A stretch of DNA of 64,000 nucleotides, taken from contig JBKGHI010000003.1 of NCBI GenBank assembly GCA_046520405.1, positions 42,544 through 106,543 on the forward strand, read 5' to 3'. Position numbers and translations under genes: made by a program. This document shows, one piece after another, positions 35,209 through 43,852 of this stretch. The notes under the pieces were generated by a model that saw nothing but the letters and a program-made list of their open reading frames with translations, was not told the origin of the DNA and searched no databases. Source of the stretch: Myxococcus sp046520405. GTDB taxonomy: Bacteria; Myxococcota; Myxococcia; Myxococcales; Myxococcaceae. How positions within the stretch are numbered: the first letter of the stretch is position 1; each line of letters starts with the position of its first letter.

Positions 35209-35251
35209 CAAAGGCCTTGGGCCCACTTCTTCAGGGGACATCGGGGACATC
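35209..35251 (-). promoter_or_regulatory. Phage late element B, copy 2 (doubled GTCCCC)
   Basis: Minus-strand reading: GATGTCCCC twice in tandem, then 19 bases from the second GTCCCC to CCTTTG. It precedes the gpJ-like gene by 25 bases when GTG 35183 is used. The doubled half is unique to this copy. Confidence 0.6.
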
Positions 35252-35334
35252 GCTTGGCACTGAGCCGTCTACGTGAGTCCTAGTGGCTTCCCGAGCTTCA
35301 GGGTCTTCCTCGCCGACCAGAGGTGGGAGGGCAT

Positions 35335-36216
35335 CTACCTTCGTCGCCACGCTTCTGGAAGTAGCGGAAGTGGCTCCGTCGATGCATCCACAATCCTGAC
35401 TTCATGCAGTTGCCCGTTCCGGTCCGCCACTCCAACGAACAAGAAGCTTTCCCCGCGACATCTGGGGACACTGCGGATTGGAAACGGCTCAAGAAACTCC
35501 TGTTGCGATGAGGCGATTAGGTCAAATGATTCGAGAGCAGGAAAACAAAACTCCGACACAACGCCCGTAGCGTGTGCGGGGAGGCTCGGAAATTTGTCGC
35601 TCGCCTTCCGCTCTGCCCGTCGAATCGAGAACTCTCGCGCTTGTTGAATCGTCGCCCCCTTGGCTGCGTTCCATACTTCTACGTCGAGGAACACCTCCTC
35701 GCCGTTCAAGGAGAAATGAACGTCGGCAGTCTTGTTGCCGGCTCCAGTCGGGCTCTCGAATCTGTGAATTTCCGCTCTTTCGCGACACAGCATGAGCGTG
35801 CGGACCGCAAGAGCGATGACCGACCAGAACGATGGATCTGCTGCATCGTTTTCATGGAAGCGAGAGCGCCAGAGAGGCTCAAGCACCTGGGTCACTCCAC
35901 TGACTGTACCTACTCTGCCAAGAAACTCCTCAATGTGCCCAAGCATGTGGCGCGCGACCTTTTGTGCTTCTGGCACCGCTTCTTCGGAGCCAATCAAATA
36001 GAGGGCGAGTGGCAGGGTGAGGTTGTGGCCGAATTGAACGGTTCGGTGATCCTCGAAGCGGAGCGCTGCATCAGGGGACAGCCTTGCGCTTCCAGTTCGA
36101 GGATAGCCGGCGGGAACTCGCATCGCGAGTCGAGGGAACTCTGCGAGGCCCCTCTCGACTCGAGAATAGAACTGTTCTTCGGAGGGAAGGGACGGACTCA
36201 TATCGTAACGCAGCAT
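35335..36216 (-). CDS. Low-GC cargo protein of unknown function, possibly nuclease-like
   Basis: About 293 residues (start ATG 36216 assumed; GTG 36237 possible). It separates gp25-like and gpJ-like baseplate genes that are usually adjacent. A sampled 60-base line is 53% GC against 75% in the nearby gpJ gene, so it looks acquired. The middle reads GNKTADVHFSLNGEEVFLDV then EVWNA, with acidic residues spaced like a PD-(D/E)xK-type nuclease core, though the Lys is not well placed. It may be a moron with a superinfection or defence role; this is inference. Confidence 0.5.
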   Translation of the reverse strand: MLRYDMSPSLPSEEQFYSRVERGLAEFPRLAMRVPAGYPRTGSARLSPDAALRFEDHRTVQFGHNLTLPLALYLIGSEEAVPEAQKVARHMLGHIEEFLGRVGTVSGVTQVLEPLWRSRFHENDAADPSFWSVIALAVRTLMLCRERAEIHRFESPTGAGNKTADVHFSLNGEEVFLDVEVWNAAKGATIQQAREFSIRRAERKASDKFPSLPAHATGVVSEFCFPALESFDLIASSQQEFLEPFPIRSVPRCRGESFLFVGVADRNGQLHEVRIVDASTEPLPLLPEAWRRR

Positions 36217-36304
36217 GAGACCACCGGACCTATGCACAGTCTAGGCGCAGTCGCCGGAATGAGGCGCTGACTGCATCTGCCCACGGAGACTCCCTATCCT
36301 GGCT

Positions 36305-36688
36305 CTAAAAGTCGCGTGGGGAGATATCCAAGTTCGCTGTCGTGTCACCCTCGCGCACGCGCACACGAAGCGTCAGCGTGGCTGCCTCTTGCTCGACGCG
36401 GACCTGCATGAGCTGAACGCCTGGCAGCCAGCGCGCGAGCGCGTCGCGGATGTACACGCGCGCCAGCTCCGCCAGCACGGCGTCGTTGCGCTGGTGGCGA
36501 AGGCGCGCGAGTCCGGCCCCGAAGCTGGTGCGCCAGGGCAGCTCGCCGGTGGAGTGGGGCGTGGCGCCTTCCGTCAGCAGCACCTGCCGCACCTTCGAGG
36601 CGAGCAGCTCGGCCCCGGTGCCCGTGGCGAAGTCGCGCTTTCGGTCTCTGCGAAAGGGGACGAGGAGATTCTGGGGCGCTCGACTCAC
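36305..36688 (-). CDS. Baseplate wedge protein, gp25/gpW-like
   Basis: A 127-residue GPW_gp25-family protein: LVPFRRDRKRDFATGTGAEL, then VRQVLLTEGATPHSTGELPW and DALARWLPGVQLMQV, the family pattern of a baseplate wedge component. GTG 36688 is chosen with GAGGAG upstream. It belongs with gpV, gpJ and gpI as the conserved baseplate set. Confidence 0.85.
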   Translation of the reverse strand: MSRAPQNLLVPFRRDRKRDFATGTGAELLASKVRQVLLTEGATPHSTGELPWRTSFGAGLARLRHQRNDAVLAELARVYIRDALARWLPGVQLMQVRVEQEAATLTLRVRVREGDTTANLDISPRDF

Positions 36689-36698
36689 GACGTTCTCC

Positions 36699-37371
36699 TC
36701 ATGGAATGGGGATGGCCGCGCGCACCTGCTGCAGCGTGCGGACGATGGCGTCGAGGGGCGCAACGGCCTGTTCCAGCGCGCTCCCCTCAAGGCTGGAGAA
36801 GTCCGGCACCTGGGGGCCGCCCACCAGGCCAAGGAGGACGTTGAGGAGGGCCATGAGCTGGGAGAGGGCGGCCAGGGCTTTGCCGACGTTGGCGGCCTCC
36901 TGCGCGACGTTGGCCTCCGCACAGCCAGCCACCGCCAGGAGTCCCGCGTCTCCAAGCTGGGCGGCGCGCAGCCGGGCCTGCGCGACGCTCGACAGGCGCA
37001 GTTGCAGGTGGAGGAGCTGGCCACGGGCATGGCCCAGCTCGCCGAGGACGATGTCGATGACACCCACCACTGCGAGTGGCACCGAAAGCTGGGGGACGAG
37101 GCGGAGCAGCTTGGACACCTTCTCGGCCAGCTTCGGCAGGGCCGCGACGATGGCGGTCGGGTCTGGCGGGGCCCAGCGCGTCAGGTATCGCTTTCACGAC
37201 TTCGACGAGTGCCAGCACCGCGCCGATGACGTCGAAAATGGGCATGAGCGGCGCGAGCGCCGGCTGGACGGCCTGCAGGAGCTGGTGGTGCTGCAAGGTG
37301 GCGCCGCCGGGCAGGGTGAGCGTGGGCGCCTCGGGCAACGGCGGGATGTGGATGCAGATGGGCAGCGCCAT
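36699..37371 (-). pseudogene. Phage baseplate-region protein with frame disruption
   Basis: ATG 37371 (GAGGACG upstream) opens MALPICIHIPPLPEAPTLTL and runs to VVKAIPDAL. The frame then fails at a GGGCCCC run near 37170. Dropping one G gives APPDPTAIVAALPKLAEKVS, which joins the downstream frame KLLRLVPQLSVPLAVVGVID to the stop at 36699. The rebuilt protein is about 223 residues with hydrophobic helices; family unknown. It could be a true mutation or a homopolymer miscall. Confidence 0.65.
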
Positions 37372-37379
37372 GGGCGTCC

Positions 37380-37958
37380 TCAGATTGGCTCGGCGATGGG
37401 GCGCACCACACGCCCGGCGATGGTGATTTGGGCCGCCTCCAGGGAGATGGCGCCCACCGCGCGCAGGGTGAGGGCGGTAGTGGCCTCCAGGGTGACGGTG
37501 TTCTCCTCCGCGTCGAAGGTGAGGCAGTCGCCCGTCTTCCGGTTGGTGAGCTTCAGCTTGCGGTGGCCTGCGGACTCGTCCAACTCGACGCGGAAGGTGG
37601 GCGTGGCGAGGACGCGGTTGTCGGGTGGCGACACCTGGGCTTCTTCGGGCACCTCGCTCTGACCGCCCGGCTTCCCCCAGTGCGCGCTGAGGTAGTAGGG
37701 GGCGTCGACGTCGCCCTGATTGAAGAAGACAGCCACCTCGGCGCCCACGTGCGGCACCGCGAAGAACCCCGTGTCCTTGGCGCCGCCCCCGGAGGTGCCC
37801 AGGGGCCAGGCCCAGGCGGACTCGGGCTCGAGGACACCGGGGATGCACACGCGGACGCGGCCGAGCTGCTCCCCGTCGTCGCGGCTGGTGACGTAGCCCA
37901 CGTACATGCCGAGCAGGCGGGTGTCATGGGAGAGGATGTCGTCGTCGAAGGTGCTCAT
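37380..37958 (-). CDS. Baseplate spike protein, gpV/gp45-like
   Basis: A 192-residue protein with an N-terminal OB-fold (YVGYVTSRDDGEQLGRVRVC; DTGFFAVPHVGAEVAVFFNQ) and a C-terminal beta-helix-like part (TLEATTALTLRAVGAISLEA). This is the layout of the membrane-piercing spike of contractile tails. It directly precedes, in transcription order, the frame-disrupted gene and gp25. Confidence 0.88.
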   Translation of the reverse strand: MSTFDDDILSHDTRLLGMYVGYVTSRDDGEQLGRVRVCIPGVLEPESAWAWPLGTSGGGAKDTGFFAVPHVGAEVAVFFNQGDVDAPYYLSAHWGKPGGQSEVPEEAQVSPPDNRVLATPTFRVELDESAGHRKLKLTNRKTGDCLTFDAEENTVTLEATTALTLRAVGAISLEAAQITIAGRVVRPIAEPI

Positions 37959-37967
37959 GGTGGCTCG

Positions 37968-39251
37968 CTACCTGGGGAGACTCATTCCGGCTTCCGGGTC
38001 CTCGACACCGATGGGCTGTCCGTCACGGCGGTACTCGATGTACCGGGTGCCGGTGTCCCGCTCGAATGCCTCGACTTCCTTCAGTGCCCCAGTCGTCTCG
38101 GGTGCGCTGGTGTTGGGCTGTCCGCCCTGGGGCTGGCCCTGCTTCTCGGCGCTGGCTTGCTGACGCTGCCCCGTGCCGTCACGCGACAGCTTCAAGTCGG
38201 TGGTGTAGCCGGAGGAGGAGAGGACGTGCTTCGCCTCGGTGACGTAATACTTCCCGGATAGGAAGCTGGAGATGCCGCGCACCTCCACGACGGACTTCGC
38301 GCGCAAGCTGGGGTTGCCCACCACCTGGAGGGACAGCTTCACCGTGCCGGCTTCCGCGCGTCGGAAGCGGGCCTCGGACTCGCGCTGGGCTTGGGCAGGC
38401 GTCGAAGCCGAGGTGGGCTGTACGCTGGTGGTGCTGTTGCGAAGCTGCAGCGACGTGGTGCCCGTGCGCTTGTCCACCACCTCGAGGAAGTCCGCGAGGG
38501 TGGTGCGCTCCACGGTGCCACTGCTCGCCTGGGCCTCGATGTTCTTCTTGGCCAGAGCGTCCCGGCCGCGCACGTCCACCTTGCCCACTCGGCGGCCCAG
38601 CTCCGACTCGACGTTGACCGAGAGGATGTCGCCCCGGCCTGCGTCGGCGTACCACCACAGCACATGGGTGGGCGCGGCGGCCTGGTTGCGCGGGCCGAAG
38701 GTGAGGCCCCTGTCGTCGACGTGGAACTGGAACTCCTCCCGCGCGGCCAGGCGCCGGAGGAACCTCGCGTCCGTCTCCCCGGCCTGGTGGATGGTGTCGA
38801 AGGACTCTCCGGTGTCCTCGACCTGGATGGAGTCCTCCTCGTAGCCGTGCTCGGCGGCCACCTCGCGCACTACCTGGGCGCGCGTCTTGCCCTTCCAGGT
38901 GCGCGTCTTCGCTTCGCGGTGCATGAGGGCGCTGAGGGCCTGGCCCTCGACGGTGAGCACTTGGAAGCCCTTCAGCTTCTTCACCACCACTCGCCGCGGA
39001 GGCGCCATGAGCCCCGGGTAGCCCCAGGACACCTCCAGCACCGCGCCGCCCACCAGCTCCGCCCTGTCGAAGAGGGACAAGTCGAAGTTGTCCAACTGGA
39101 GGGACAGCTTGTCGGCCTTCGTCGCGCTGTCCTCGAAGGTGAGGCCGAGGACGCGGCCCTCAAGGGAGAGGGGCTCGCCGCTGCGGGCCCTCTCGTGTGC
39201 CAGCAGCGTGAGGCGCACGCCAGGCGCAGTCCTTTCGAGGGGCCGCGTCAT
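37968..39251 (-). CDS. Tail hub protein, gpD/late-control-like
   Basis: A 427-residue protein of the phage GPD family, related to T4 gp27. Typical stretches are KADKLSLQLDNFDLSLFDRA, GYPGLMAPPRRVVVKKLKGF, AGETDARFLRRLAAREEFQF and FLSGKYYVTEAKHVLS. It forms the trimeric hub between tube and spike. ATG 39251 overlaps the LysM gene stop (ATGA). The C-terminal 70 residues are polar and likely disordered. Confidence 0.88.
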   Translation of the reverse strand: MTRPLERTAPGVRLTLLAHERARSGEPLSLEGRVLGLTFEDSATKADKLSLQLDNFDLSLFDRAELVGGAVLEVSWGYPGLMAPPRRVVVKKLKGFQVLTVEGQALSALMHREAKTRTWKGKTRAQVVREVAAEHGYEEDSIQVEDTGESFDTIHQAGETDARFLRRLAAREEFQFHVDDRGLTFGPRNQAAAPTHVLWWYADAGRGDILSVNVESELGRRVGKVDVRGRDALAKKNIEAQASSGTVERTTLADFLEVVDKRTGTTSLQLRNSTTSVQPTSASTPAQAQRESEARFRRAEAGTVKLSLQVVGNPSLRAKSVVEVRGISSFLSGKYYVTEAKHVLSSSGYTTDLKLSRDGTGQRQQASAEKQGQPQGGQPNTSAPETTGALKEVEAFERDTGTRYIEYRRDGQPIGVEDPEAGMSLPR

Positions 39252-39589
39252 TCGCCAGCCCTCCGCCGCTGCTCGCTGAGGATGACGTCGGTGAGGACGC
39301 GCAGCGAGGGGATGTAGACGCGCCGCCCGGCCTCCAACTCCAGCGTCGCGTCGATGATGGGCTCCGGCTGGAAGTCCGCAATCGCCCACCAGAAGCCGCA
39401 GGCGCGAGGCAGGGGCGCGAAGTAGCGGCCGGCGAGGCCCCAGAGGGAGTCGCCCTCGGCGACGAGGTGGACGCGCGTGTCCGCGAGCGGCTGGAAGCCG
39501 TAGGGGACCCTCTCGGTGAGGAAAAGGTGGCCAGCCTCGTCCCGGATGCCGAGGGAGAAGGAGTAGCGGCTGCCGGCGTGAGGGGCCAC
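39248..39589 (-). CDS. LysM-domain tail adaptor (gpX/Afp7-like)
   Basis: A 113-residue protein. The C-terminal half is a LysM module (HLVAEGDSLWGLAGRYFAPL; LELEAGRRVYIPSLRVL). Small LysM proteins join tube and baseplate in phages and extracellular injection systems. GTG 39589 shares bases with the TAG stop of the upstream gene, with GGAGG before it, so translation is coupled. Confidence 0.85.
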   Translation of the reverse strand: MAPHAGSRYSFSLGIRDEAGHLFLTERVPYGFQPLADTRVHLVAEGDSLWGLAGRYFAPLPRACGFWWAIADFQPEPIIDATLELEAGRRVYIPSLRVLTDVILSEQRRRAGE

Positions 39590-40101
39590 TACGGCACCTC
39601 CTGACGGAGCTGCTCGGAGGTGACGCGGGTGTCCAGCACCTCCTCGAAGGTGACGGTGGCGGTGTAGACGAGGACGCGGCCGTCGACGGCGAGTTGGCGG
39701 TACTGGAACTCCACGCTGGCGACGACGCACTCCACGGTGAGGAGGCCGGGCCAGAGGACGAGGACACGCGGCGGCGCTGTCGCTAGCACACCCTCGGTAC
39801 CCGCCGGAGGCACGGTGAGCGCGCGCAGGAAGCCGCGGAACGCCATGATGTTGGACGTGTCGGCCTGCTGGGAGGCGAAGAAGGCGTCCAGGTAGAACTC
39901 CACGCCCGAGAGCTGCCGGTTGGAGGTGCCCTGAAACTGGAGCACCTGGTGGGAGAGGCCCGGCACAGCCAGGCGGTTCCAATTCACCTGGCACTTCTCG
40001 GTGAGCTGCGTGGGGTTGAAGAGGCACTCCATGGCCTCGCCGGTGAGAACATTCACCAGCACGCAGCGAGGAGGACGGGCGAGGCCAGCAGCGAAGGACA
40101 C
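39589..40101 (-). CDS. Contractile-injection-system tube/baseplate adaptor protein
   Basis: A 170-residue protein matching the CIS_tube-type adaptor seen in extracellular contractile systems: LFNPTQLTEKCQVNWNRLAV, then LQFQGTSNRQLSGVEFYLD. GTG 40101 with GAAAGGCAGG upstream is the likely start, just after the tape-measure stop. Pairing with a LysM gene is the arrangement of gp53/Afp7-like modules. Here it is in a phage with full head genes. Confidence 0.78.
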   Translation of the reverse strand: MSFAAGLARPPRCVLVNVLTGEAMECLFNPTQLTEKCQVNWNRLAVPGLSHQVLQFQGTSNRQLSGVEFYLDAFFASQQADTSNIMAFRGFLRALTVPPAGTEGVLATAPPRVLVLWPGLLTVECVVASVEFQYRQLAVDGRVLVYTATVTFEEVLDTRVTSEQLRQEVP

Positions 40102-40115
40102 GCGGGGCCTGCCTT

Positions 40116-42800
40116 TCAGTAAGACGCCATGGGGGAGAAGCTGCGGGAGGCGGCGTCCCTCTCGGCGCGCGCCGTGGCCTGGGCAAGCACCTCTCCGTCC
40201 ACCTGCACGCTGACGAGGACGGGCGCGGCGGGAGGCGCGTCCGGCTGCGAAGAGAGCAGCTCGGGTTGGGGTAGCGAGGCCTGGAGGGCGGCCACCGCTG
40301 GCATGGACGAGGACTCCAGGGGCCAGTCCACTGGCGAGGTGGAGGCCGTGGAGGCGACGGGAGCCGGGGCCGAGCCGGGAGAGTCCTCGAGGCCGAAGGC
40401 GACGGACAAGTCCCGGTGGAGGGTAATCCGGGCCGTCCGCAGCGCCTGCTGGAGGCCGGTATCCTTGCCGAAGAGGCTCGCCACGGCGTCCACGACACCG
40501 AGGATGGCGCCCACCAACTCCAAAAGGACGCCGGAGATGGCGTCCACCACCCCGAAGACGATGAGCTTCAGGCCCGTCCACGCCTCGGCCCAGTTGCCGG
40601 TGAGGGCTCCGCTCAGCGTCAACACCACGCCCCAGAAGACGTCGACGATGCCGGAGAAGGCCGCCAGGGCGGCGTTGAGGATGCCCCCCACCACCGACAC
40701 CACGAGGGAGACAGCGGACACCAACACGCCCACGACGGTGGTGATGTTGCCGATGGCAAACCCGATGGCTTCCCCCATGAGCGTCCACCCACTGGTGCCC
40801 TGCTGCACAGCGGAGGTGGTGCCAAAAAGGCCCGAGAGTGCCCCGCCGAGGACGCGGCCCAGGTGCGCCAGGCTGCCCAGGAGGACGTCGACGCCGGCCT
40901 TCATGTAGCCCCACTGTCCCGCCAGGCCTTCCACCACCTCCGCGGCTGCCGTCATGCCGAGGACGACGAAGTCGAAGACGCGGGCGAGGGCGCGGCCCAC
41001 CGTGGCCCCCGCGTCGCCGAAGGCGGCGAACTTCGCAGCGGCCGTGGCCGCGTCGTCTCTCTCAGAGAGGAAGCCCAGCGCTTCGCCCACCCGCCCTAGC
41101 GTCCCCTGGAAGGCCTCGAGGGTGGGGCGCGCGGCTTCGAGTCCGGAGGAGAAGCCGTCGGCGAGGCCCGAGAAGAAGCTGTGGATGCGATGGCCCCACA
41201 GGTAGACGTTGATGAGGAAGTCCTTCAGGCCGGCGTTTCCAGCGCGGCCCAACTCCTCGCGCACCGCGCCGGAGAAGCCTCCGTCCTCGAAGAGCTGGAC
41301 GAGGCCGCGGAAGGCGAGCGTCACCTGCTCCTGCACACGCCGCGCGAAGTCGCCCAGGCCCCCGAGGTTGTGGCGGAAGGCGTAGGCGAGGCCGGCCACG
41401 GCGCCGCCCAGGAGGACGACAGCGCCCACGGCCGGAAGCACCGTGGCCAGGAGGCCACCCAGCGTGAGGCCCAGCACCTTGAGGCCCACCACCATCAGCG
41501 CCAGGCCCACCTTCGCGGCGATGACGGCGCCGACGAGAGTAAGCAGGCCGCCAGCTCCGAGCGCAAAGGCCGCGAAGGCGCGCTTCACGGGGCCGGGCAA
41601 GGCCTGGAAGACACCCAGCACCTGCTGCACCGCGCTGGCAACGAGGGTGACGAGGGGCTTCAAGACTTGGGAGAAGGGCTCCCCGAGGACGATGGCCAGC
41701 GTCTCCAGGTTACCGGACAGCAGCGTCTTCTGGCCCTCGAAGGTGTCCAGCATCTGCTCGCGGAACTTCGTGGCCGTGCCGCCCGCGTTCTCGAACTCAT
41801 CGCGCAGGTGCTTGAGGGCCGCGGCGCCGCGGACGACTTCGCCGGTGTCCTTGCGGATGCCGTTGCTGAACTGCGTGAGGATGGCATTCACACCGCCGAG
41901 TGCTTCGCGGCCGAAAGCCTTCAGGAGGAAGGCGCTGCGCTGCGCCGCCGTCATGCGCTCAAGGGCGGGGGACATCTCGTTGAGGATGTCGAGGAAGCTG
42001 AGGAAGTTGCCTTTGGAGTCGGTGACGGCGACGCCCAGTCCACGCAGGTGCTTCTGCACCTGGGGATCCGCCATTCGCTCCATGGCGACGGCCACGGCGG
42101 TGGAGGCGCGCTCCACGCCGGGGACGACGTTCTTCACGAGGCCCAGGGCGATGAGCGTCTCGGGCAGGGATTGGTTGAGGGCCTGCGCACCACGCGCGGC
42201 GGTGCCGAGGGCCAGGGGGAGTTCATTGGCACTGAGGGCGAAGACGTTGACGGCCTGGAGCATCTGGTCGACGGAGAGGGCGGCCTTGTCGGTGGAGATG
42301 CCGAAGGCCTTCATCGCCTGGGAGGCCAAGCCTGCGGCGCCCTGGGGCGTCAGCTCCCCCAGCGAGCCACCGGCCAAATCCAGGACGGGCTCCAGCAGCT
42401 TCATCGCCTCAGCGGCGGTGAAGCCGGCCTGGGTGAGTTCGCGAAGGCCCAGCACGGACTCGGTGGGAGTGAACTGCGTGGCGAGGCTTGCCTTGATGGC
42501 CGCGTCACGTAGCTGCCCGAGCACCTCGGCCGAGGCGCCAGAGACAGCGGCCACTCCCGCCACGGCCTGCTCGAATTGGCCGGCGGTGTTGGCCAGGGAC
42601 AACGACGCGCCAATGGTGACGGCGCCCGCCGAGAAGAGGGCCATGGCGACGCCGAGCCGCTGGAATGCGCCCTCAATGCGCGCGGTGCCCAACCCCACAC
42701 GCCTGTCCAGGCGCGTGAAGTTGACCTCGAGCTGGGTGAAAACGCCGGAGGCCAAGTCCCGTGCGGTGAAGACGAAGCCCAGTCCGAGGTTGTTGAGCAC
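40116..42800 (-). CDS. Tail tape measure protein
   Basis: An 894-residue protein of the TP901-type tape-measure family. The N-terminal helical domain reads FEQAVAGVAAVSGASAEVLG and LTQAGFTAAEAMKLLEPVLD. Hydrophobic segments of the middle (LLTLVGAVIAAKVGLALMVV; VGAVVLLGGAVAGLAYAF) could span the host membrane during DNA entry. Its length sets tail length. GTG 42800 is the start, four bases after the stop of the small overlapping gene. Confidence 0.92.
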   Translation of the reverse strand: MLNNLGLGFVFTARDLASGVFTQLEVNFTRLDRRVGLGTARIEGAFQRLGVAMALFSAGAVTIGASLSLANTAGQFEQAVAGVAAVSGASAEVLGQLRDAAIKASLATQFTPTESVLGLRELTQAGFTAAEAMKLLEPVLDLAGGSLGELTPQGAAGLASQAMKAFGISTDKAALSVDQMLQAVNVFALSANELPLALGTAARGAQALNQSLPETLIALGLVKNVVPGVERASTAVAVAMERMADPQVQKHLRGLGVAVTDSKGNFLSFLDILNEMSPALERMTAAQRSAFLLKAFGREALGGVNAILTQFSNGIRKDTGEVVRGAAALKHLRDEFENAGGTATKFREQMLDTFEGQKTLLSGNLETLAIVLGEPFSQVLKPLVTLVASAVQQVLGVFQALPGPVKRAFAAFALGAGGLLTLVGAVIAAKVGLALMVVGLKVLGLTLGGLLATVLPAVGAVVLLGGAVAGLAYAFRHNLGGLGDFARRVQEQVTLAFRGLVQLFEDGGFSGAVREELGRAGNAGLKDFLINVYLWGHRIHSFFSGLADGFSSGLEAARPTLEAFQGTLGRVGEALGFLSERDDAATAAAKFAAFGDAGATVGRALARVFDFVVLGMTAAAEVVEGLAGQWGYMKAGVDVLLGSLAHLGRVLGGALSGLFGTTSAVQQGTSGWTLMGEAIGFAIGNITTVVGVLVSAVSLVVSVVGGILNAALAAFSGIVDVFWGVVLTLSGALTGNWAEAWTGLKLIVFGVVDAISGVLLELVGAILGVVDAVASLFGKDTGLQQALRTARITLHRDLSVAFGLEDSPGSAPAPVASTASTSPVDWPLESSSMPAVAALQASLPQPELLSSQPDAPPAAPVLVSVQVDGEVLAQATARAERDAASRSFSPMASY

Positions 42801-42803
42801 GCG

Positions 42804-42995
42804 CTACCTCCGCTTCGCGGCCTTCTCCAGCGCCTTGGCTTCGTGGGCGCGCTGCTGGCCGATTCGCTCGAGCAGCCAGTCCCTGTCCGAGGTGGGCAGC
42901 TCCAGGGCATCACCGAGGGGAGCTGCGAGGCCGCTGCCTCCGTGCTGGTGCCAGCACAACTGGAAGAGGCCCTCGCGCCACGTCTCCAGCGTCAC
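42804..42995 (-). CDS. Small protein overlapping the gp26-like gene
   Basis: A 63-residue protein (GTG start overlapping the upstream TGA as GTGA): TLETWREGLFQLCWHQHGGS, then DWLLERIGQQRAHEAKALEK. It sits just before the tape measure, where phages such as P2 and lambda encode tail-assembly chaperones through an overlapping frame. Re-initiation at GTGA is the simplest reading; a frameshift extension of the upstream gene is the alternative. Confidence 0.65.
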   Translation of the reverse strand: MTLETWREGLFQLCWHQHGGSGLAAPLGDALELPTSDRDWLLERIGQQRAHEAKALEKAAKRR

Positions 42996-43765
42996 GCCGG
43001 GGAAGAGGTGGAGCGCTCCCGGCGCCTCGTCGTCCGGGCTTGCCCCGGAAGGAAGAAGCCCCGGTCGAAAGGGAGCTCCACCTCCTGGCGCATGAAGCAC
43101 TCGGGGCACTCGACTTCGAGCGTCGTGTCCACGCCGCAGTCGACGCGGTCGAACTCGTCGACGAGGTAGTCGGCGTCACGCAGCGTGAGGTCCTCGAGGA
43201 AGCGGCGCTTGTCGCGCGCATCCACGCCGTCAACGTCCAGCACCCGGTAGGCGAGGACGGAGGACAGCAGCTTCTCGGGCGCCGCGCGCTGGAGCTGCGG
43301 CAGCCGCCGCTCGTCCTCCCCCGTCAGCAACCTGAAGCGCACGCGCTTTCCGGCGTCGGGCAGCGTCGTCTCGAAGCGGTTGCCAGCCGTGAAGGCCGCG
43401 CGGCTGGCGTCCGAGAGGGCGCGCACGGGGAGCTGCGTCAAATCCAGCTCCCAGTCGATGCGGGCTCGGCAGGAGGCAGCCTGACAGGGGACGGCGAAGA
43501 CGTACTCAGGGCCGTAGGTGAGGACGCGCACTTGAAGGAGGGCGAAGAAGCGGTCTCCCTGCAGCACCTGGCCCCAATCCACCTTCCCAGCGGCGAAGGC
43601 GTAGGGGCCCGCCTCCATCAGCTCTTCCCAGCACGCGGAGAGCAACTCGTCCACCTGGCCGCCGCTCTTCGCCAGCTTCCTGTCCGCGAGGACGCGCTCT
43701 TCCCGCACTCGCATTCCCCGAATACGGCCCGTCAGCCCCGAGGGGCATGAGATGATGTCCGCCAT
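42992..43765 (-). CDS. T4 gp26-like baseplate/assembly protein
   Basis: A 257-residue protein resembling the T4_baseplate family. Stretches include VRFRLLTGEDERRLPQLQRA, LRDADYLVDEFDRVDCGV and a C-terminal metal-type motif CPECFMRQEVELPFDRGFFL. A further pair, CQAASC, lies near residue 97, so four Cys could bind zinc. ATG 43765 follows element copy 3 by 22 bases. It opens the tape-measure/baseplate block. Confidence 0.72.
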   Translation of the reverse strand: MADIISCPSGLTGRIRGMRVREERVLADRKLAKSGGQVDELLSACWEELMEAGPYAFAAGKVDWGQVLQGDRFFALLQVRVLTYGPEYVFAVPCQAASCRARIDWELDLTQLPVRALSDASRAAFTAGNRFETTLPDAGKRVRFRLLTGEDERRLPQLQRAAPEKLLSSVLAYRVLDVDGVDARDKRRFLEDLTLRDADYLVDEFDRVDCGVDTTLEVECPECFMRQEVELPFDRGFFLPGQARTTRRRERSTSSPA

Positions 43766-43787
43766 GTCGTCCTGCCTCCGGGAAGGA

Positions 43788-43815
43788 CAAAGGCATCGGA
43801 CGGAAAATCGGGGAC
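43788..43815 (-). promoter_or_regulatory. Phage late element B, copy 3
   Basis: Minus-strand reading: GTCCCC, 16 bases beginning GATTTT, CCTTTG; 22 bases before ATG 43765 with GGAGG between. It lies in the short gap between divergent genes. Confidence 0.7.
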
Positions 43816-43852
43816 ATCGAAAGACGCAGCACCCAATCTGCGTGGGGGACTC

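Noticed and set aside
41965..41985. Additional GGGGACATC inside the tape-measure gene
   Set aside because: It lacks the CAAAGG partner at the proper distance and lies in coding sequence, so it is not counted as element B.
41181..43095. 443- and 550-codon plus-strand frames
   Set aside because: Both lie antisense to the tape-measure gene, whose protein has clear family features.
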